From assembly GCF_030116705.1 (NCBI RefSeq), contig NZ_JAOTIK010000001.1, positions 3,192,001 through 3,256,000 on the forward strand: a stretch of DNA of 64,000 bases, written 5' to 3'. Under the pieces are notes generated by a model. The model was given only the letters and a program-made list of their open reading frames with translations, was not told the DNA's origin and did no database searches. Positions 39,952 through 48,742 of this stretch are shown here, piece after piece. Numbering within the stretch: position 1 is the stretch's first letter; every line of letters begins with the position of its first letter. The position numbers were made by a program, and so were the translations under genes. The stretch is from Streptomyces sp. ML-6 (GTDB lineage Bacteria > Actinomycetota > Actinomycetes > Streptomycetales > Streptomycetaceae).

Positions 39952-40563
39952 TCACTTCTCCGCGATCAGCGGGTCGATCATCTCGTGCAGTTTGTCGGCG
40001 TCGATGGCGGTCAGGGAGCGGGCGGCGATCTTCCCCTCCCGGTCCAGGACGACGGTCGACGGAATGGCCTGCGGCCGGAGCGTGCCCTTGGGGAAGCGGA
40101 GCATGAGCTTGCCGGCCGGGTCGAAGAGGCTGGGGTAGGGGACCCCGTAGTTCTCCTCGAAGCTGATCGCGGGGCCCTTTTGGGCGTCCCGCGTGTTGAT
40201 CCCGACGAACTGGACGCCCTTGTCCTTCGTCTCCTTCGCCACCCGCGAGAAGTACTGGGCCTCCAGGCGGCAGGGCCCGCACCAGGAACCCCACATGTTC
40301 AGCACGACGACCTTGCCCTTGTAGTCGGCGACGTCGAGCTGCTTGCCGTCGAGGGTCTCCCCGTCGAGCTTCGGGGCGGCGACGCGGTCGCCCTTGGCCA
40401 CGGTGGAGATTCCGCCACTGCCCGTGACGAAGTTCGTGTTGCCACCGCCGCCGGTCTTGTTGTCGTTCCCGCCGCACGCGGTCAGCGTGAGGGCGAGCGC
40501 GACGGCTGCTGCGGGGGCGGCGAGCAGGGTGAAGCGGCGTCGGGGTGCGCGGCCATGGCTCAT
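39952..40563 (-). CDS. TlpA/ResA-like thioredoxin lipoprotein
   Basis: A 203-residue exported thioredoxin-fold lipoprotein. Lipobox LTLTAC (Cys at about residue 30), a Gly/Asn linker, then a redoxin domain with active site NMWGSWCGPCRLEAQYFSRV (about residues 89-108, WCxxC) and the cis-Pro segment QAIPSTVVLDREGKI (about 165-179). It receives electrons from CcdA and reduces apocytochrome c cysteines before haem attachment. First gene of the operon with ccdA, resB and ccsB. The ATG has no clear ribosome site. Upstream lies the deacetylase-like lipoprotein gene, separated by a small hairpin. Confidence 0.9.
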   Translation of the reverse strand: MSHGRAPRRRFTLLAAPAAAVALALTLTACGGNDNKTGGGGNTNFVTGSGGISTVAKGDRVAAPKLDGETLDGKQLDVADYKGKVVVLNMWGSWCGPCRLEAQYFSRVAKETKDKGVQFVGINTRDAQKGPAISFEENYGVPYPSLFDPAGKLMLRFPKGTLRPQAIPSTVVLDREGKIAARSLTAIDADKLHEMIDPLIAEK

Positions 40564-40597
40564 GTGAAAAGTTTCGCATGGCGGTTCAGGCGATCTC

Positions 40598-40617
40598 GGG
40601 CACCCCCCTCGGTGCCC
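40598..40617 (-). terminator. Small stem-loop between the deacetylase-like gene and the TlpA operon
   Basis: Arms GGGCACC and GGTGCCC with a 6-nt loop, 14 bp downstream of the deacetylase-like gene stop. Confidence 0.55.
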
Positions 40618-40630
40618 GTAAAGCCCGTTG

Positions 40631-41881
40631 TCAGGCTTTTTTAAAGAAGGCGTTCCAGCCTCCCGCGGGTGCCTGACCGACTCCCAGTGAACGGAGCTTG
40701 TCGAGGACGTCCGGGGTCTGTACGTCGAGCCAGTCGACGAACTGCCGGAAGGAGACCAGGCGAACGTCCGGCTTACCGGCGATTTTCTTGATCACCGCTT
40801 CGACCGCGTCCATGTAGATGCCGCCGTTCCACTCCTCGAAGTGGTTTCCGATGTAGAAGGGCGCGCGATTCGTCGTGTAGGCGCGGTTGAATCCGGCGAG
40901 ATACGACTGGGTGGCCTGTTCGCGCCATCCGGGATAGCGCGAGGGCATGCCCTTGGTCGAATTGAGCGACTGGTTGGCCAGGATGTTGTAGTCCATCGAG
41001 AGGACTTCGAAGGTGTGGCCGGGGAAGGGCATGGCCTGGAGCGGCAGGTCCCAGACGCCCTGGCGCTTCTTGGGCCAGACCTGGGTTCCGCCGGGCGAGC
41101 TGGCGTCGTAGCGCCAGCCGAGCCTGCTCGCGGTGGGCAGCAGGTTGTCCTGGCCGAGCAGGCAGGGGGCGCGTCCGCCGATCAGTTCCTTGCGGTAGTC
41201 GAAAGGCAGCGGGTCGAGGTCGGTCCAGCCGGTGTTGGTGCGCCATTCGGTGACGAAGGAGATCGCCTGGTCGATTTCGTTCCGCCACTGCTGGGGCGAC
41301 CAGTTCGCGACCGATCCGGAGCCCGCGCAGAAATGCCCGTTGAAATGGGTGCCGATCTCGTGCCCGTCGAGCCATGCCTGACGGACGTTCTTCAGCGTGT
41401 CCTTGATGTGGCCGTCGGTGAGATAACCGATGTCGGAGGCGCCGATCGGATTGTTGGGCGGCCGGTACATGGTCTTCTTGGACTCGGGCAGCAGATAGAT
41501 CCCGGACAGGAAGAAGGTCATCGCCGCGTCGTGCTCCTTGGCGAGTTCCAGAAAGCGCGGGAAGAGTCCGTTGCCGACCTCGCCCGCACCGTCCCAGGAA
41601 AAGATCACGAACTGCGGCGGCGTCTGACCGGGTTCGAGCGGGACCGGCTTGGCGGGCTGGTGCGGCTGCTTCCCGGTGTCCGCGGTGGAACCGTCCCCGA
41701 TCTTCCGGACGTCCTTCTCCGCGGGCCCGGTCCCCCGGGTGCTCCCGTCGCTCCCCTTCTCCCCCGTGGTTCCCGACTCGCTCCCACTGGAGGAGCCGAA
41801 GGTGCCACAGCCCGCCACCCCGACAGCGGCGGCGGCCCCGAGACCGGCCCCGAGCAGACCCCTTCGGCTGATGTCGCGCAT
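40631..41881 (-). CDS. Tat/lipoprotein polysaccharide deacetylase-like protein
   Basis: A 416-residue exported protein with a combined signal: twin-arginine SRRGLLGAGLGAAAAVGVAGC (arginines at about 6-7, lipobox Cys at about 25). After a Ser/Gly/Thr linker comes a NodB-like deacetylase-type barrel: PQFVIFSWDGAGEVGN (about residues 87-102, Asp of motif 1) and GHEIGTHFNGHFCAGSG (about 170-186; HxxxH-type motif 2). FEEWNGG and YDASSPGG follow later. The Trp and spacing differ from peptidoglycan deacetylases, so activity is not assured. ATG with a GGGG run about 5 nt upstream. It sits between the histidine phosphatase and the cytochrome c operon on the same strand. Confidence 0.85.
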   Translation of the reverse strand: MRDISRRGLLGAGLGAAAAVGVAGCGTFGSSSGSESGTTGEKGSDGSTRGTGPAEKDVRKIGDGSTADTGKQPHQPAKPVPLEPGQTPPQFVIFSWDGAGEVGNGLFPRFLELAKEHDAAMTFFLSGIYLLPESKKTMYRPPNNPIGASDIGYLTDGHIKDTLKNVRQAWLDGHEIGTHFNGHFCAGSGSVANWSPQQWRNEIDQAISFVTEWRTNTGWTDLDPLPFDYRKELIGGRAPCLLGQDNLLPTASRLGWRYDASSPGGTQVWPKKRQGVWDLPLQAMPFPGHTFEVLSMDYNILANQSLNSTKGMPSRYPGWREQATQSYLAGFNRAYTTNRAPFYIGNHFEEWNGGIYMDAVEAVIKKIAGKPDVRLVSFRQFVDWLDVQTPDVLDKLRSLGVGQAPAGGWNAFFKKA

Positions 41882-42294
41882 GATTACCCCATCTGCGGTC
41901 GTTTGCCTCAAGTCCATACAAACTGGCGAAGGCTTAGATGGCGGAAACAACACGGGGGTTCCGTGAATTAGCACATGATTCTTTATGTGACCAGACCCGG
42001 ACCGCGCTCAAACGCATGACCTAACAGAGTGTCGGGGGTGGGCCGCACCGGGGCAACAGCGCGGGCGGACGGACAGGCCGGGGCAACGGCAGCAGCACGG
42101 GCGGACAGACGGGCCGGGGCGGCGGAACGACTGACGGGCCGGGGCGGGACGGGACGGGACGGGACGGGAACAGCAGAACGGGGCGGGGCGGGGTCCTCCG
42201 CCACCCCGCCCCGCCCCGTCCGGACCTGCCCGGCCCCGCCCGGCCCCACGACCGGTGGACCGGCGGACCGGTGGGCCGACTACGCACCGGCCGG
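41882..42294. other. Gap with AT-rich promoter and GC pentamer repeats
   Basis: About 410 bp. The left 120 bp are AT-rich for this genome and include CACAT-N8-ATGTG (41972-41989) upstream of the deacetylase-like gene, probably its promoter. The right part is GC repeats, including a two-copy 15-bp repeat that contains the stop of the histidine phosphatase gene. No gene is supported. Confidence 0.55.
42146..42170. repeat. GGGAC pentanucleotide repeat (5 copies)
   Basis: Five GGGAC-type units in a row inside a longer low-complexity GGGGCGG/GGCCGGGGC tract, between the deacetylase-like and phosphatase genes. Confidence 0.8.
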
Positions 42295-43005
42295 CTACGC
42301 GCCGAACGCCTTCGACTTGCCCTTCACCGGCTTCGCCCCCGCCAGCAGATGCGTCGGCACCAGGTCCCGCGCCGGTTCCGTGTACCCGACGGACACGATC
42401 TTGTCGCCCTGGTACGTGAAGCTGGTCAGCGAGGCGAGGGTGCACTGCCGCTTGCGCGGGTCGTGCCACAGCCGCCGCCGCTCGACGAAGCTGCGCACGA
42501 TCCAGATCGGCAGCTGGTGGCTGACGCACACCGCCTCGTGACCGCGCGCCGCGTCGCGCGCCGCGTCCAGCGCGCCCATCATCCGCACGACCTGCTCGAT
42601 GTACGGCTCGCCCCACGACGGCCGGAACGGGTTCGTGAGGTGCTTCCAGTTGTCCGGCTTGCGCAGCGCGCCGTCCCCGACGCCGAACGTCTTGCCCTCG
42701 AAGACGTTGGCGGCCTCGATGAGCCGTTCGTCGGTGGCCAGGTCCAGCTCGTGCGCCCGGGCGATCGGCGTGGCCGTCTCCTGGGCCCGCTCCAGGGGGG
42801 AGGCGACGACGTACGTGATGTCGCGGCCCGCCAGGTGCTCGGCCACCCGGTCGGCCATCCGCCGGCCCAGCTCGGAGAGGTGGTAGCCGGGGCGGCGCCC
42901 GTACAACACGCCCTCCGGGTTGTGCACCTCGCCGTGCCGCATCAGGTGGACGACGGTGATGTCCTTGTCCTTGCGGGCACCGCCGGAGCCCGTGTTCCCG
43001 CTCAT
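42295..43005 (-). CDS. Histidine phosphatase family protein
   Basis: A 236-residue phosphoglycerate mutase-like phosphatase. Catalytic RHG motif [17 protein letters not shown] (about residues 17-33) with the phosphorylated His, [18 protein letters not shown] (about 66-83), and the second active-site His in [16 protein letters not shown] (about 160-175). The Lys/Gly/Ala-rich C-terminus is short. Its ATG overlaps the hemL stop (ATGA), so it is translationally coupled to hemL; this hemL-phosphatase-thioredoxin-ccdA-resB-ccsB order is typical of actinomycetes. The small-molecule phosphate it hydrolyses is unknown. Confidence 0.88.
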   Translation of the reverse strand: MSGNTGSGGARKDKDITVVHLMRHGEVHNPEGVLYGRRPGYHLSELGRRMADRVAEHLAGRDITYVVASPLERAQETATPIARAHELDLATDERLIEAANVFEGKTFGVGDGALRKPDNWKHLTNPFRPSWGEPYIEQVVRMMGALDAARDAARGHEAVCVSHQLPIWIVRSFVERRRLWHDPRKRQCTLASLTSFTYQGDKIVSVGYTEPARDLVPTHLLAGAKPVKGKSKAFGA

Positions 43006-44318
43006 GCCGTGGCCTCCGCGGCGGCGCGGGCGGCGGCGGGCAGGGCGGCGGCGACGCGCTCGACGGCCCGCGCGTCGTGGGCGGTGGAGACGAACCAGGA
43101 CTCGAAGGCCGACGGCGGCAGGTAGACGCCCTGCGACAGCATCGAGTGGAAGAACGCGGTGAAGCGGAAGGCCTCCTGCTGCTTCGCGTCCTCGTAGTTC
43201 CGCACCGGCCGGTCGGTGAAGAAGACGGAGAACATGTTGCTCGCCGCCTGCACCGTGTGCGCCACGCCCTCCTTGGCGAGCGCCTCGCCGACCAGCCCGC
43301 GGATCTCCGCGGAGACCGCGTCCACCGCGGCGTACGCCGCGTCGTCGAGCAGTCGCAGCTGGGCGAGGCCGGCGGCGGTGGCGACCGGGTTCCCGGAGAG
43401 GGTGCCCGCCTGGTAGACGGGACCGGCCGGGGCGAGGTGCGCCATCACGTCCGCGCGCCCGCCGAAGGCCGCGGCCGGGAAGCCGCCGCCCATGACCTTG
43501 CCGAAGGTCATCAGGTCGGGCCGCACCCCGTCGACGCCGAACCAGCCGGCCTTCGAGGTACGGAAACCGGTCATGACCTCGTCGGAGATGTAGAGCGCCC
43601 CGTTCGCGGCGCAGAGCTCCTTGAGCCCGGCGTTGAAACCGTCCAGCGGCGGCACGACGCCCATGTTGCCCGGCGACGCCTCGGTGATCACGCAGGCGAT
43701 CTCGCCGGGGTGCGCGGCGAACGCCTCCCGGACGGCGTCCAGGTCGTTGTACGGCAGCACGATCGTGTCGCCGGCCTGCGCACCGGTGACCCCCGGGGTG
43801 TCCGGGAGGCCGAAGGTCGCGACCCCGGACCCGGCGGCGGCCAGCAGCGCGTCCACGTGGCCGTGGTAGCAGCCGGCGAACTTCACCACCTTGGCCCGGC
43901 CGGTGAAGCCGCGGGCCAGCCGGATCGCGGACATGGTCGCCTCGGTGCCGGACGACACCAGCCGCACCTGCTCCACGGGCTCGACCCGGGCCACGATCTC
44001 CTCGGCGAGCGCGACCTCGCCCTCGCCCGGCGTGCCGAACGAGGTGCCGCGGGCGACGGCCTCCTGGACTGCGGCGATGACCTCCGGGTGGGAGTGGCCG
44101 AGGATCATCGGCCCCCACGAACACACGAGGTCGACGTACTCCCGGCCGTCGGCGTCCGTGAGGTACGGACCGGTGCCGGACACCATGAACCGGGGCGTAC
44201 CGCCCACGGCCCGGAAAGCACGGACGGGAGAGTTCACGCCGCCGGGCGTCACGAGGGACGCGCGGTCGAAAAGCGTCTGCGAAACTGGGGCGTCATAGGG
44301 AAAGCTCACATACGCCAT
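43002..44318 (-). CDS. hemL: Glutamate-1-semialdehyde 2,1-aminomutase
   Basis: A 438-residue PLP enzyme converting glutamate-1-semialdehyde to 5-aminolevulinate, the committed precursor of haem, sirohaem and cobalamin. Class III aminotransferase features: SRASL-type N-terminus [20 protein letters not shown] (about residues 17-36), [20 protein letters not shown] (about 119-138), [10 protein letters not shown] (about 239-248) and the Schiff-base Lys in [15 protein letters not shown] (about residue 268). ATG start. First gene of the unit with the histidine phosphatase. The 319-bp upstream gap is shared with the divergent 143-residue gene and contains a 20-bp direct repeat. Confidence 0.95.
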   Translation of the reverse strand: MAYVSFPYDAPVSQTLFDRASLVTPGGVNSPVRAFRAVGGTPRFMVSGTGPYLTDADGREYVDLVCSWGPMILGHSHPEVIAAVQEAVARGTSFGTPGEGEVALAEEIVARVEPVEQVRLVSSGTEATMSAIRLARGFTGRAKVVKFAGCYHGHVDALLAAAGSGVATFGLPDTPGVTGAQAGDTIVLPYNDLDAVREAFAAHPGEIACVITEASPGNMGVVPPLDGFNAGLKELCAANGALYISDEVMTGFRTSKAGWFGVDGVRPDLMTFGKVMGGGFPAAAFGGRADVMAHLAPAGPVYQAGTLSGNPVATAAGLAQLRLLDDAAYAAVDAVSAEIRGLVGEALAKEGVAHTVQAASNMFSVFFTDRPVRNYEDAKQQEAFRFTAFFHSMLSQGVYLPPSAFESWFVSTAHDARAVERVAAALPAAARAAAEATA

Positions 44319-44637
44319 GGTGTCAGAGCCTGGGACGGACTTGCGGACAGGTGTTTCACCGCACGTCCTCGGGGGAGGTCACTGACACGATGATCGGGTT
44401 GCGCGGCAGAGCTGTGTCTCCTGGGTAGGGGCTGTGTCTCCTGAGTAGCAGTCGGGTGGATGAGATATGCATCGCGGTGGCGGAGTGGGCGAAGGGACCG
44501 GCGGCCCGGGGCCCGAGCCTGCCCGGCGGGGTCGGCACCGGCGTGAGGCGAGGCGCGAGGCAAGGCGCGAACAGGCCATACGGTCCGGTGGTGCGCAGGA
44601 CGGCGAGGTCGGAAGCAGGAGTGGTGGCCGGGTGGGG
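44319..44637. other. Divergent promoter gap upstream of hemL
   Basis: About 320 bp between hemL and the 143-residue gene. It contains the direct repeat at 44411 and a GGCGAGGCGCGAGGC-rich tract near 44540. The plus-strand frame stays open upstream of the chosen start, but its residues are Arg/Gly-rich and not protein-like. Confidence 0.5.
44411..44448. repeat. 20-bp-spaced direct repeat upstream of hemL
   Basis: GCTGTGTCTCCTGGGTAG and GCTGTGTCTCCTGAGTAG, 17 of 18 identical with a 20-bp period (two helical turns), about 95-130 bp upstream of the hemL start. Could be a tandem operator for a haem or iron regulator. Confidence 0.7.
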
Positions 44638-45069
44638 GTGACCTACAAGTACTTCGGTGCCCCCGACGGGGCCACCGCGGCACGCGTGCCCATTTCGATG
44701 CGCCCCGAGGAGCTCGGCGGCGACGAACTGGGCATGGGCGGCATGTTCACCAAGATCAAGCCGGAGACGGTGGCGGCGATGGTCCTCACCGGGATACAGG
44801 GCATACCCCTGCACCGGGTTCCCCCGCTGGAGTTGGTGGTGCTCCACCCCGACTACGCGGTGGTCAAGCTCCCGATGACGGTCGTCGACCCGCTGCGCGG
44901 CGTCGGCGAGGAGTCGGTGGGCGCCGCGGCGTTCATCTGGTCCACGGTCCCCGACCGCGGCGGCCCGCAGGACGCGTTCAACGTCTACCGGCTGCTCCAC
45001 GAATGGCAGGACTTCTCCCACCGGCTGCACGACGCCGGACACCAGGCGTACTGCCTGGTATGGCCCTGA
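44638..45069 (+). CDS. Conserved-looking protein of unknown function (143 residues)
   Basis: Begins MTYKYFGAPDGATAARVPIS and has a central GGMFTKIKPETVAAMVLTG with LHRVPPLELVVLHPDYAVVK. The C-terminus is LLHEWQDFSHRLHDAGHQAY then CLVWP. It is cytosolic, without signal or membrane segments, and has good G/C third-position bias. I do not recognise a family. GTG start follows GGGTGGGG; a longer form starting upstream is unlikely. It is divergent from hemL and ends in a clear terminator, so it is transcribed alone. Confidence 0.7.
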   Translation: MTYKYFGAPDGATAARVPISMRPEELGGDELGMGGMFTKIKPETVAAMVLTGIQGIPLHRVPPLELVVLHPDYAVVKLPMTVVDPLRGVGEESVGAAAFIWSTVPDRGGPQDAFNVYRLLHEWQDFSHRLHDAGHQAYCLVWP

Positions 45070-45097
45070 CCTGGGAGTTCACGGCGCACAACGGATG

Positions 45098-45121
45098 AGG
45101 GCGGGGCCCGGTCCCCGCCCT
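45098..45121 (+). terminator. Stem-loop terminator
   Basis: Arms AGGGCGGGG and CCCCGCCCT with a 6-nt loop, 29 bp downstream of the 143-residue gene. Confidence 0.82.
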
Positions 45122-45134
45122 TCGCGGTGTTCTC

Positions 45135-45149
45135 GGACCGCGTCGGTCC
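45135..45149. promoter_or_regulatory. GGACC-N5-GGTCC palindrome upstream of the nitroreductase gene
   Basis: GGACCGCGTCGGTCC is a perfect dyad 56 bp upstream of the nitroreductase start. It recalls DosR/OsdR-type GGGAC..GTCCC sites, but the spacing is not the classic one, so regulator identity is open. Confidence 0.4.
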
Positions 45150-45204
45150 CCCATCTGTTCCATGCTGGAGGGGCATCGACCGTTCCCGATCCGGGGAGTC
45201 CTTG

Positions 45205-46257
45205 ATGTCCAGCCAGTCACTCGACGACGCGACGCTGACCGAACTCGTCGCCGACGCCGCTGCCGCCCCGTCCATGCACAACGCCCAGCCCTGGCGGTTC
45301 CGCGCCACCCGGGCGGGCCGGACCGTCACGCTCCTCGCCGACCTCGACCGCGCGCTGCCCGAGGAGGACCCGGCCACCCGGGCGCTGCACGTGGGCTGCG
45401 GCGCGGCGCTGCTGAACCTGCGGGTGTCCGCCGCGCACCGCGGGCTGCACGCCGTCACGACGCTGCTGCCCGACCCGTCGGCCCCCGCGATGCTGGCCAC
45501 CGTACGGCTCGACCACCGCACCGACGGGAACACCGGCGAAACCGGGCACGGGGACGCGGACGGTGGCGGAGGCGGGGACGCGGACGGTGGCGGGGATGCG
45601 GCGCTCGCCGCGCTGTACCCCGCGATCCGGGAGCGGCACACGAGCCGCTACCCGTTCGACGAGCAGCGGATCCCGCCGGAGATCCGGGAGCTGCTCGTCG
45701 GGGCGGCCCGGGCGGAGGGCGCGGAGTTCGCGTTCCTGGCCTCCCCGCACCTGGAGGCGGTGCTGGACCTGATCCGGGACGCCGAGGGCTACGCCCGCGA
45801 GGACCCGGCGCGGGAGGCGGAGCAGCGGAGCTGGACCCGGGACACGAGGACCGAGGCCCCCGTCGACGGCATCACGGACTACGCCATGGGCCCCCGCGAC
45901 GCCTCGGCACGGGCGACCGCCCGCGACTTCCTGGGGACGGCTCCGCAGCCCGGCCGGCCCCGCGTGCCGTTCGAGAAGCGGCCGCAGCTGGCCCTGCTGT
46001 CCACCGCGGGCGACCACGCCGTCGACTGGCTCCGCGCCGGTCAGGCCCTGGAACGGATGCTGCTCACGGCCACGCTGCACGGCGTGTCCACGGCGTTCGC
46101 GACCCAGCCCCTCGAATGGCCGGACCTGCGCTGGCTGCTGCGCGACCCGGTGCACGGCTCGGGCCACGCCCAGATGATCGTCCGGCTGGGATACGGGCCC
46201 ACGGGGCCGCGCACCCCGCGCCGGCCCATGGATCAGGTGCTGACGATCGAGCCGTAA
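45205..46257 (+). CDS. Acg-type nitroreductase family protein
   Basis: A 350-residue FMN-binding nitroreductase-fold protein of the Acg (Rv2032-like) subgroup. Family features: LVADAAAAPSMHNAQPWRFR (about residues 14-33; the early FMN/phosphate contact), LHVGCGAALLNLRVSAAHRG, ERHTSRYPFDEQRIPPEI (about 149-166), and RAGQALERMLLTATLHGVST near the C-terminus. A Gly/Asp-rich repeat (GDADGGGGGDADGGG) interrupts the middle. Acg relatives are dormancy or hypoxia-associated and may sequester flavin rather than reduce nitro compounds. ATG with GGGGAG 7 nt upstream. Followed at 80 bp by a universal stress protein gene, a pairing typical of DosR/OsdR-type regulons. Confidence 0.86.
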   Translation: MSSQSLDDATLTELVADAAAAPSMHNAQPWRFRATRAGRTVTLLADLDRALPEEDPATRALHVGCGAALLNLRVSAAHRGLHAVTTLLPDPSAPAMLATVRLDHRTDGNTGETGHGDADGGGGGDADGGGDAALAALYPAIRERHTSRYPFDEQRIPPEIRELLVGAARAEGAEFAFLASPHLEAVLDLIRDAEGYAREDPAREAEQRSWTRDTRTEAPVDGITDYAMGPRDASARATARDFLGTAPQPGRPRVPFEKRPQLALLSTAGDHAVDWLRAGQALERMLLTATLHGVSTAFATQPLEWPDLRWLLRDPVHGSGHAQMIVRLGYGPTGPRTPRRPMDQVLTIEP

Positions 46258-46289
46258 CGGGAGACCGGGGAGCCGGACGCGAGAGCGCC

Positions 46290-46321
46290 GAAGCACCGGA
46301 GCACGGAAGCACCGAGGCACG
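46290..46321. repeat. 16-bp direct repeat (2 copies)
   Basis: GAAGCACCGGAGCACG followed directly by GAAGCACCGAGGCACG, in the short gap between the nitroreductase and universal stress protein genes. Confidence 0.7.
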
Positions 46322-46337
46322 AAAGGCGGTGGGAGCG

Positions 46338-47222
46338 ATGTCGCTCCCCGTGGTCGTCGGGGTGGACGGGTCGGAGGGGAGTCTGCGCGCCCTGGACTGG
46401 GCGGTGGCGGAGGCGGCGCGCTCCCGACTGCCCCTGCGGGTCGTCCACGCGTCCCTGTGGGAACGCTACGAGGGCGTGCACGACGTCTTCGACACCGAAC
46501 GCCCCACGGAGGAGGTCATCGCCGGGCGCCTCGTCGCGGAAGCCACCGACCGGGCCCGGCGGCTCGGCCCCGGGGTCGCCGCGGAGGCCGTCGTGCGGGC
46601 CGAGGACACCGTGACGGCGCTCGTCGAGGAGAGCCGGGAGGCCTCCCTGCTCGTTCTCGGTTCGCGCGGCCGGGGCCGGGTGGCCGGAATGCTGCTGGGT
46701 TCCGTCAGCCTGTCGCTCGCCGGCCGGTCCCACTGCCCGGTGGTGGTCGTCCCGGCGCACCCGTCCGGGCCCCCGGCGCACCCCGGCCGCATCGTCGTCG
46801 GGATCAGCGACTCCGCCACGCCCGCACCGGCCGCGTTCTTCGCGCTGGAACGGGCGGCGGCCCGCCGGGGCGAACTGGTCGCCGTACGCGTCTGGCGCGG
46901 CCCCGCCCACGGGCCCATGGGCCATCCGCTCATCGCGGGCTCCCCTGCCGTCTCCTACCACCGGGAGGCCGAAGAGCATCTGGAGGAGGTGCTGGAACGG
47001 CTGGATCCGGCCGGTACCTCCGGCGTCGTCATCCACCGGTCGGTGGTGCGGGGGCCGACGCACCAGAGCCTCATCGAGGCCGCCGAGGGCGCGGAACTCC
47101 TGGTCGTCGGGGCCCGCCGGAACACCGGGTGGCACGGCTTCCGCCTCGGGCCGGTGGGCCACGCGATGCTGCACTACGCGCCCGTCCCGGTCGCCGTCGT
47201 CCCCGACGCCCGCCCCGGCTGA
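46338..47222 (+). CDS. Universal stress protein, two tandem USP domains
   Basis: A 294-residue cytosolic protein. Domain 1 (about 1-140) starts LPVVVGVDGSEGSLRALDWA and has the ATP-binding pattern G-2x-G-9x-GS in GSRGRGRVAGMLLGSVS (about residues 108-124). Domain 2 (about 150-290) starts GRIVVGISDSATPAPAAFFA, but its equivalent GARRNTGWHGFRLGPVGH lacks the second Gly and the GS, so only the first domain is likely to bind ATP. Probably expressed with the nitroreductase gene 80 bp upstream. ATG with AAAGG and GGGAG nearby. Its exact role is not known. Confidence 0.9.
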   Translation: MSLPVVVGVDGSEGSLRALDWAVAEAARSRLPLRVVHASLWERYEGVHDVFDTERPTEEVIAGRLVAEATDRARRLGPGVAAEAVVRAEDTVTALVEESREASLLVLGSRGRGRVAGMLLGSVSLSLAGRSHCPVVVVPAHPSGPPAHPGRIVVGISDSATPAPAAFFALERAAARRGELVAVRVWRGPAHGPMGHPLIAGSPAVSYHREAEEHLEEVLERLDPAGTSGVVIHRSVVRGPTHQSLIEAAEGAELLVVGARRNTGWHGFRLGPVGHAMLHYAPVPVAVVPDARPG

Positions 47223-47390
47223 CCCGGACACCGGCGGGGATACTACGTCGAACACTTGACCACTCGGCTGTCCGAGGAACGGTGAACGGTGAACGGTGGC
47301 GGGGCGTTCGGGTGCGACCCGGTCGCGGCACGGCCGCACGCCCTTCCCCGTACCGGCGCGGCACCGGAGCACGAGAGGGAGGCCCGGCCC

Positions 47391-48595
47391 ATGGTCGACG
47401 CCGTCACCGCACGCCTTGTCACCACGTTCGCCGCACCGCTGGACCGGGAGCGGGCCGCGGCGGACGTCCCGTCCCTGGTCCGGTGGCCCGCACCGCACCC
47501 CGACGGGGGCCCGGCCGGCGACTGCTCGTCCAGCGCGGCGACACCGAACTGGTCGTGCTCGCCCCGGACGCGGCGAACGCCCCGGACACGGCGGACTCGG
47601 CAGGCACGGCGGGCGCATCAGACACACCAGGCACGGCAGGCACGGCGAACGCTCCGACGGTCCGCTTCCCCGCGCCCTGGCCCCGCCACTTCGGCACCTT
47701 CGCGGTGGCGCCGGACGCCGGTCTCGCGGTCTTCGCCGGAGTGCACGCGGTGCGCGCGGTGGACCCGACGGGCGCGGTGCGCTGGGAGGTCGCGCACGGT
47801 TGCTGGGAGGGCAGTTGCCGCACGCTCCACGCCGGGTTCGAGGAGTACGCGACCGATGTCCGGCACCGGTACCCGGACAGCGGCTCGGCCGTGTTCTCGG
47901 CGGACGGCACGCTCGTGTGGGCCCACATCCGCGGTCCCGTCGCCGCCTCGGGGCCCGATCCGGAGGCGCTGGACGAATGGCTGGTCATCGACGCCGCCGA
48001 CGGCCGGGTCCTCGGCCGGGCGGACGCGGAGACGGCGGCGGCCGGCTCGGACCACGTCCCGCACCCCGACCCCGCCCGAATGGGCCTGGGCGTCGGCGAG
48101 GGGCAGGACGGGGTGCCGCTGCTGTGGGGCAGGTGGGACGGCGAGGAGCTCTCCGTCGAGCGGTTCTGCAACGACGAGCGCATCCTGACGGCGGTGAGCC
48201 CCTCGGGCGACCGCTTCCTGACGGTGACGCACTACGAGGAGACGCTCGGCGTGCACCGTGTCGACGACGGCTCCGTCCTGGCCGAACTCGACACCGAGCA
48301 CGCCGTCCCCCGCCACCCCGGGGCCGACCCCGACGACCAGGACGCCGACGAGACGCTCTGGGACTACAAGTGCGGCTTCCTCGACGAGGAGACCGTCGTC
48401 GCCGGTACGTCGGCACGGGACGAGGAGTACGGCGAGGCGCGCCACTGGCTGGTGAGCACGGCCGGGGAGGAGATGCGGGTGACCGCGCAACTCGCGTACC
48501 CCTTCCCGGTCTCCGGCGCACCCACCGCCCTGGGCGACGGCACCTGGTACACGGTGTCGGAGTCGGGCGACGCACTGCACGTGTGGAGCCGCTGA
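47391..48595 (+). pseudogene. Frameshifted beta-propeller-like protein of unknown function
   Basis: Two frames share the coding signal. The first, from an ATG with GGGAGG 8 nt upstream, encodes MVDAVTARLVTTFAAPLDRE through PHPDGGP; from about 47513 the sense continues in the -1 frame as GRRLLVQRGDTELVVLAPD and runs to the stop with WVVAHGCWEG-like and CNDERILTAVSPSGDRFLTV strands resembling WD40/PQQ-type propeller blades. Codon bias switches frame at a GGGGGCCC run, as expected for a 1-nt deletion (or a sequencing error). Without the shift the -1 frame has no good start. A low-complexity Ala/Gly/Thr/Asp insert lies at about residues 65-95. Whether it is a real pseudogene cannot be decided from one sequence. 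Confidence 0.65.
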
Positions 48596-48668
48596 CCGGC
48601 CGGACACGCCACACCACGCCACGCCCCGTTCTCTCCGGCGTACGGGCGCGAGCGGCCCCCCGGCCCGT

Positions 48669-48702
48669 TCCCGGGCGTACGGGGCCGCCCGTACGCCCGG
48701 GA
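48669..48702. terminator. Bidirectional stem-loop terminator
   Basis: Arms TCCCGGGCGTACGGG and CCCGTACGCCCGGGA (15 bp, perfect) with a 4-nt loop, between the frameshifted gene and the convergent TIGR03086-type gene. Immediately to its right are three 13-14-bp GACACATCCACCGG-like repeats that run into the stop of that gene. Confidence 0.88.
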
Positions 48703-48742
48703 CACGTCACCGGGACACATCCACCGGGACCGCGTCACCGGG

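Noticed and set aside
45135..45149. Firm DosR/DevR box
   Set aside because: The dyad has a 5-nt centre and lacks the flanking bases of the classic 20-bp consensus, so it is listed only as a weak candidate.
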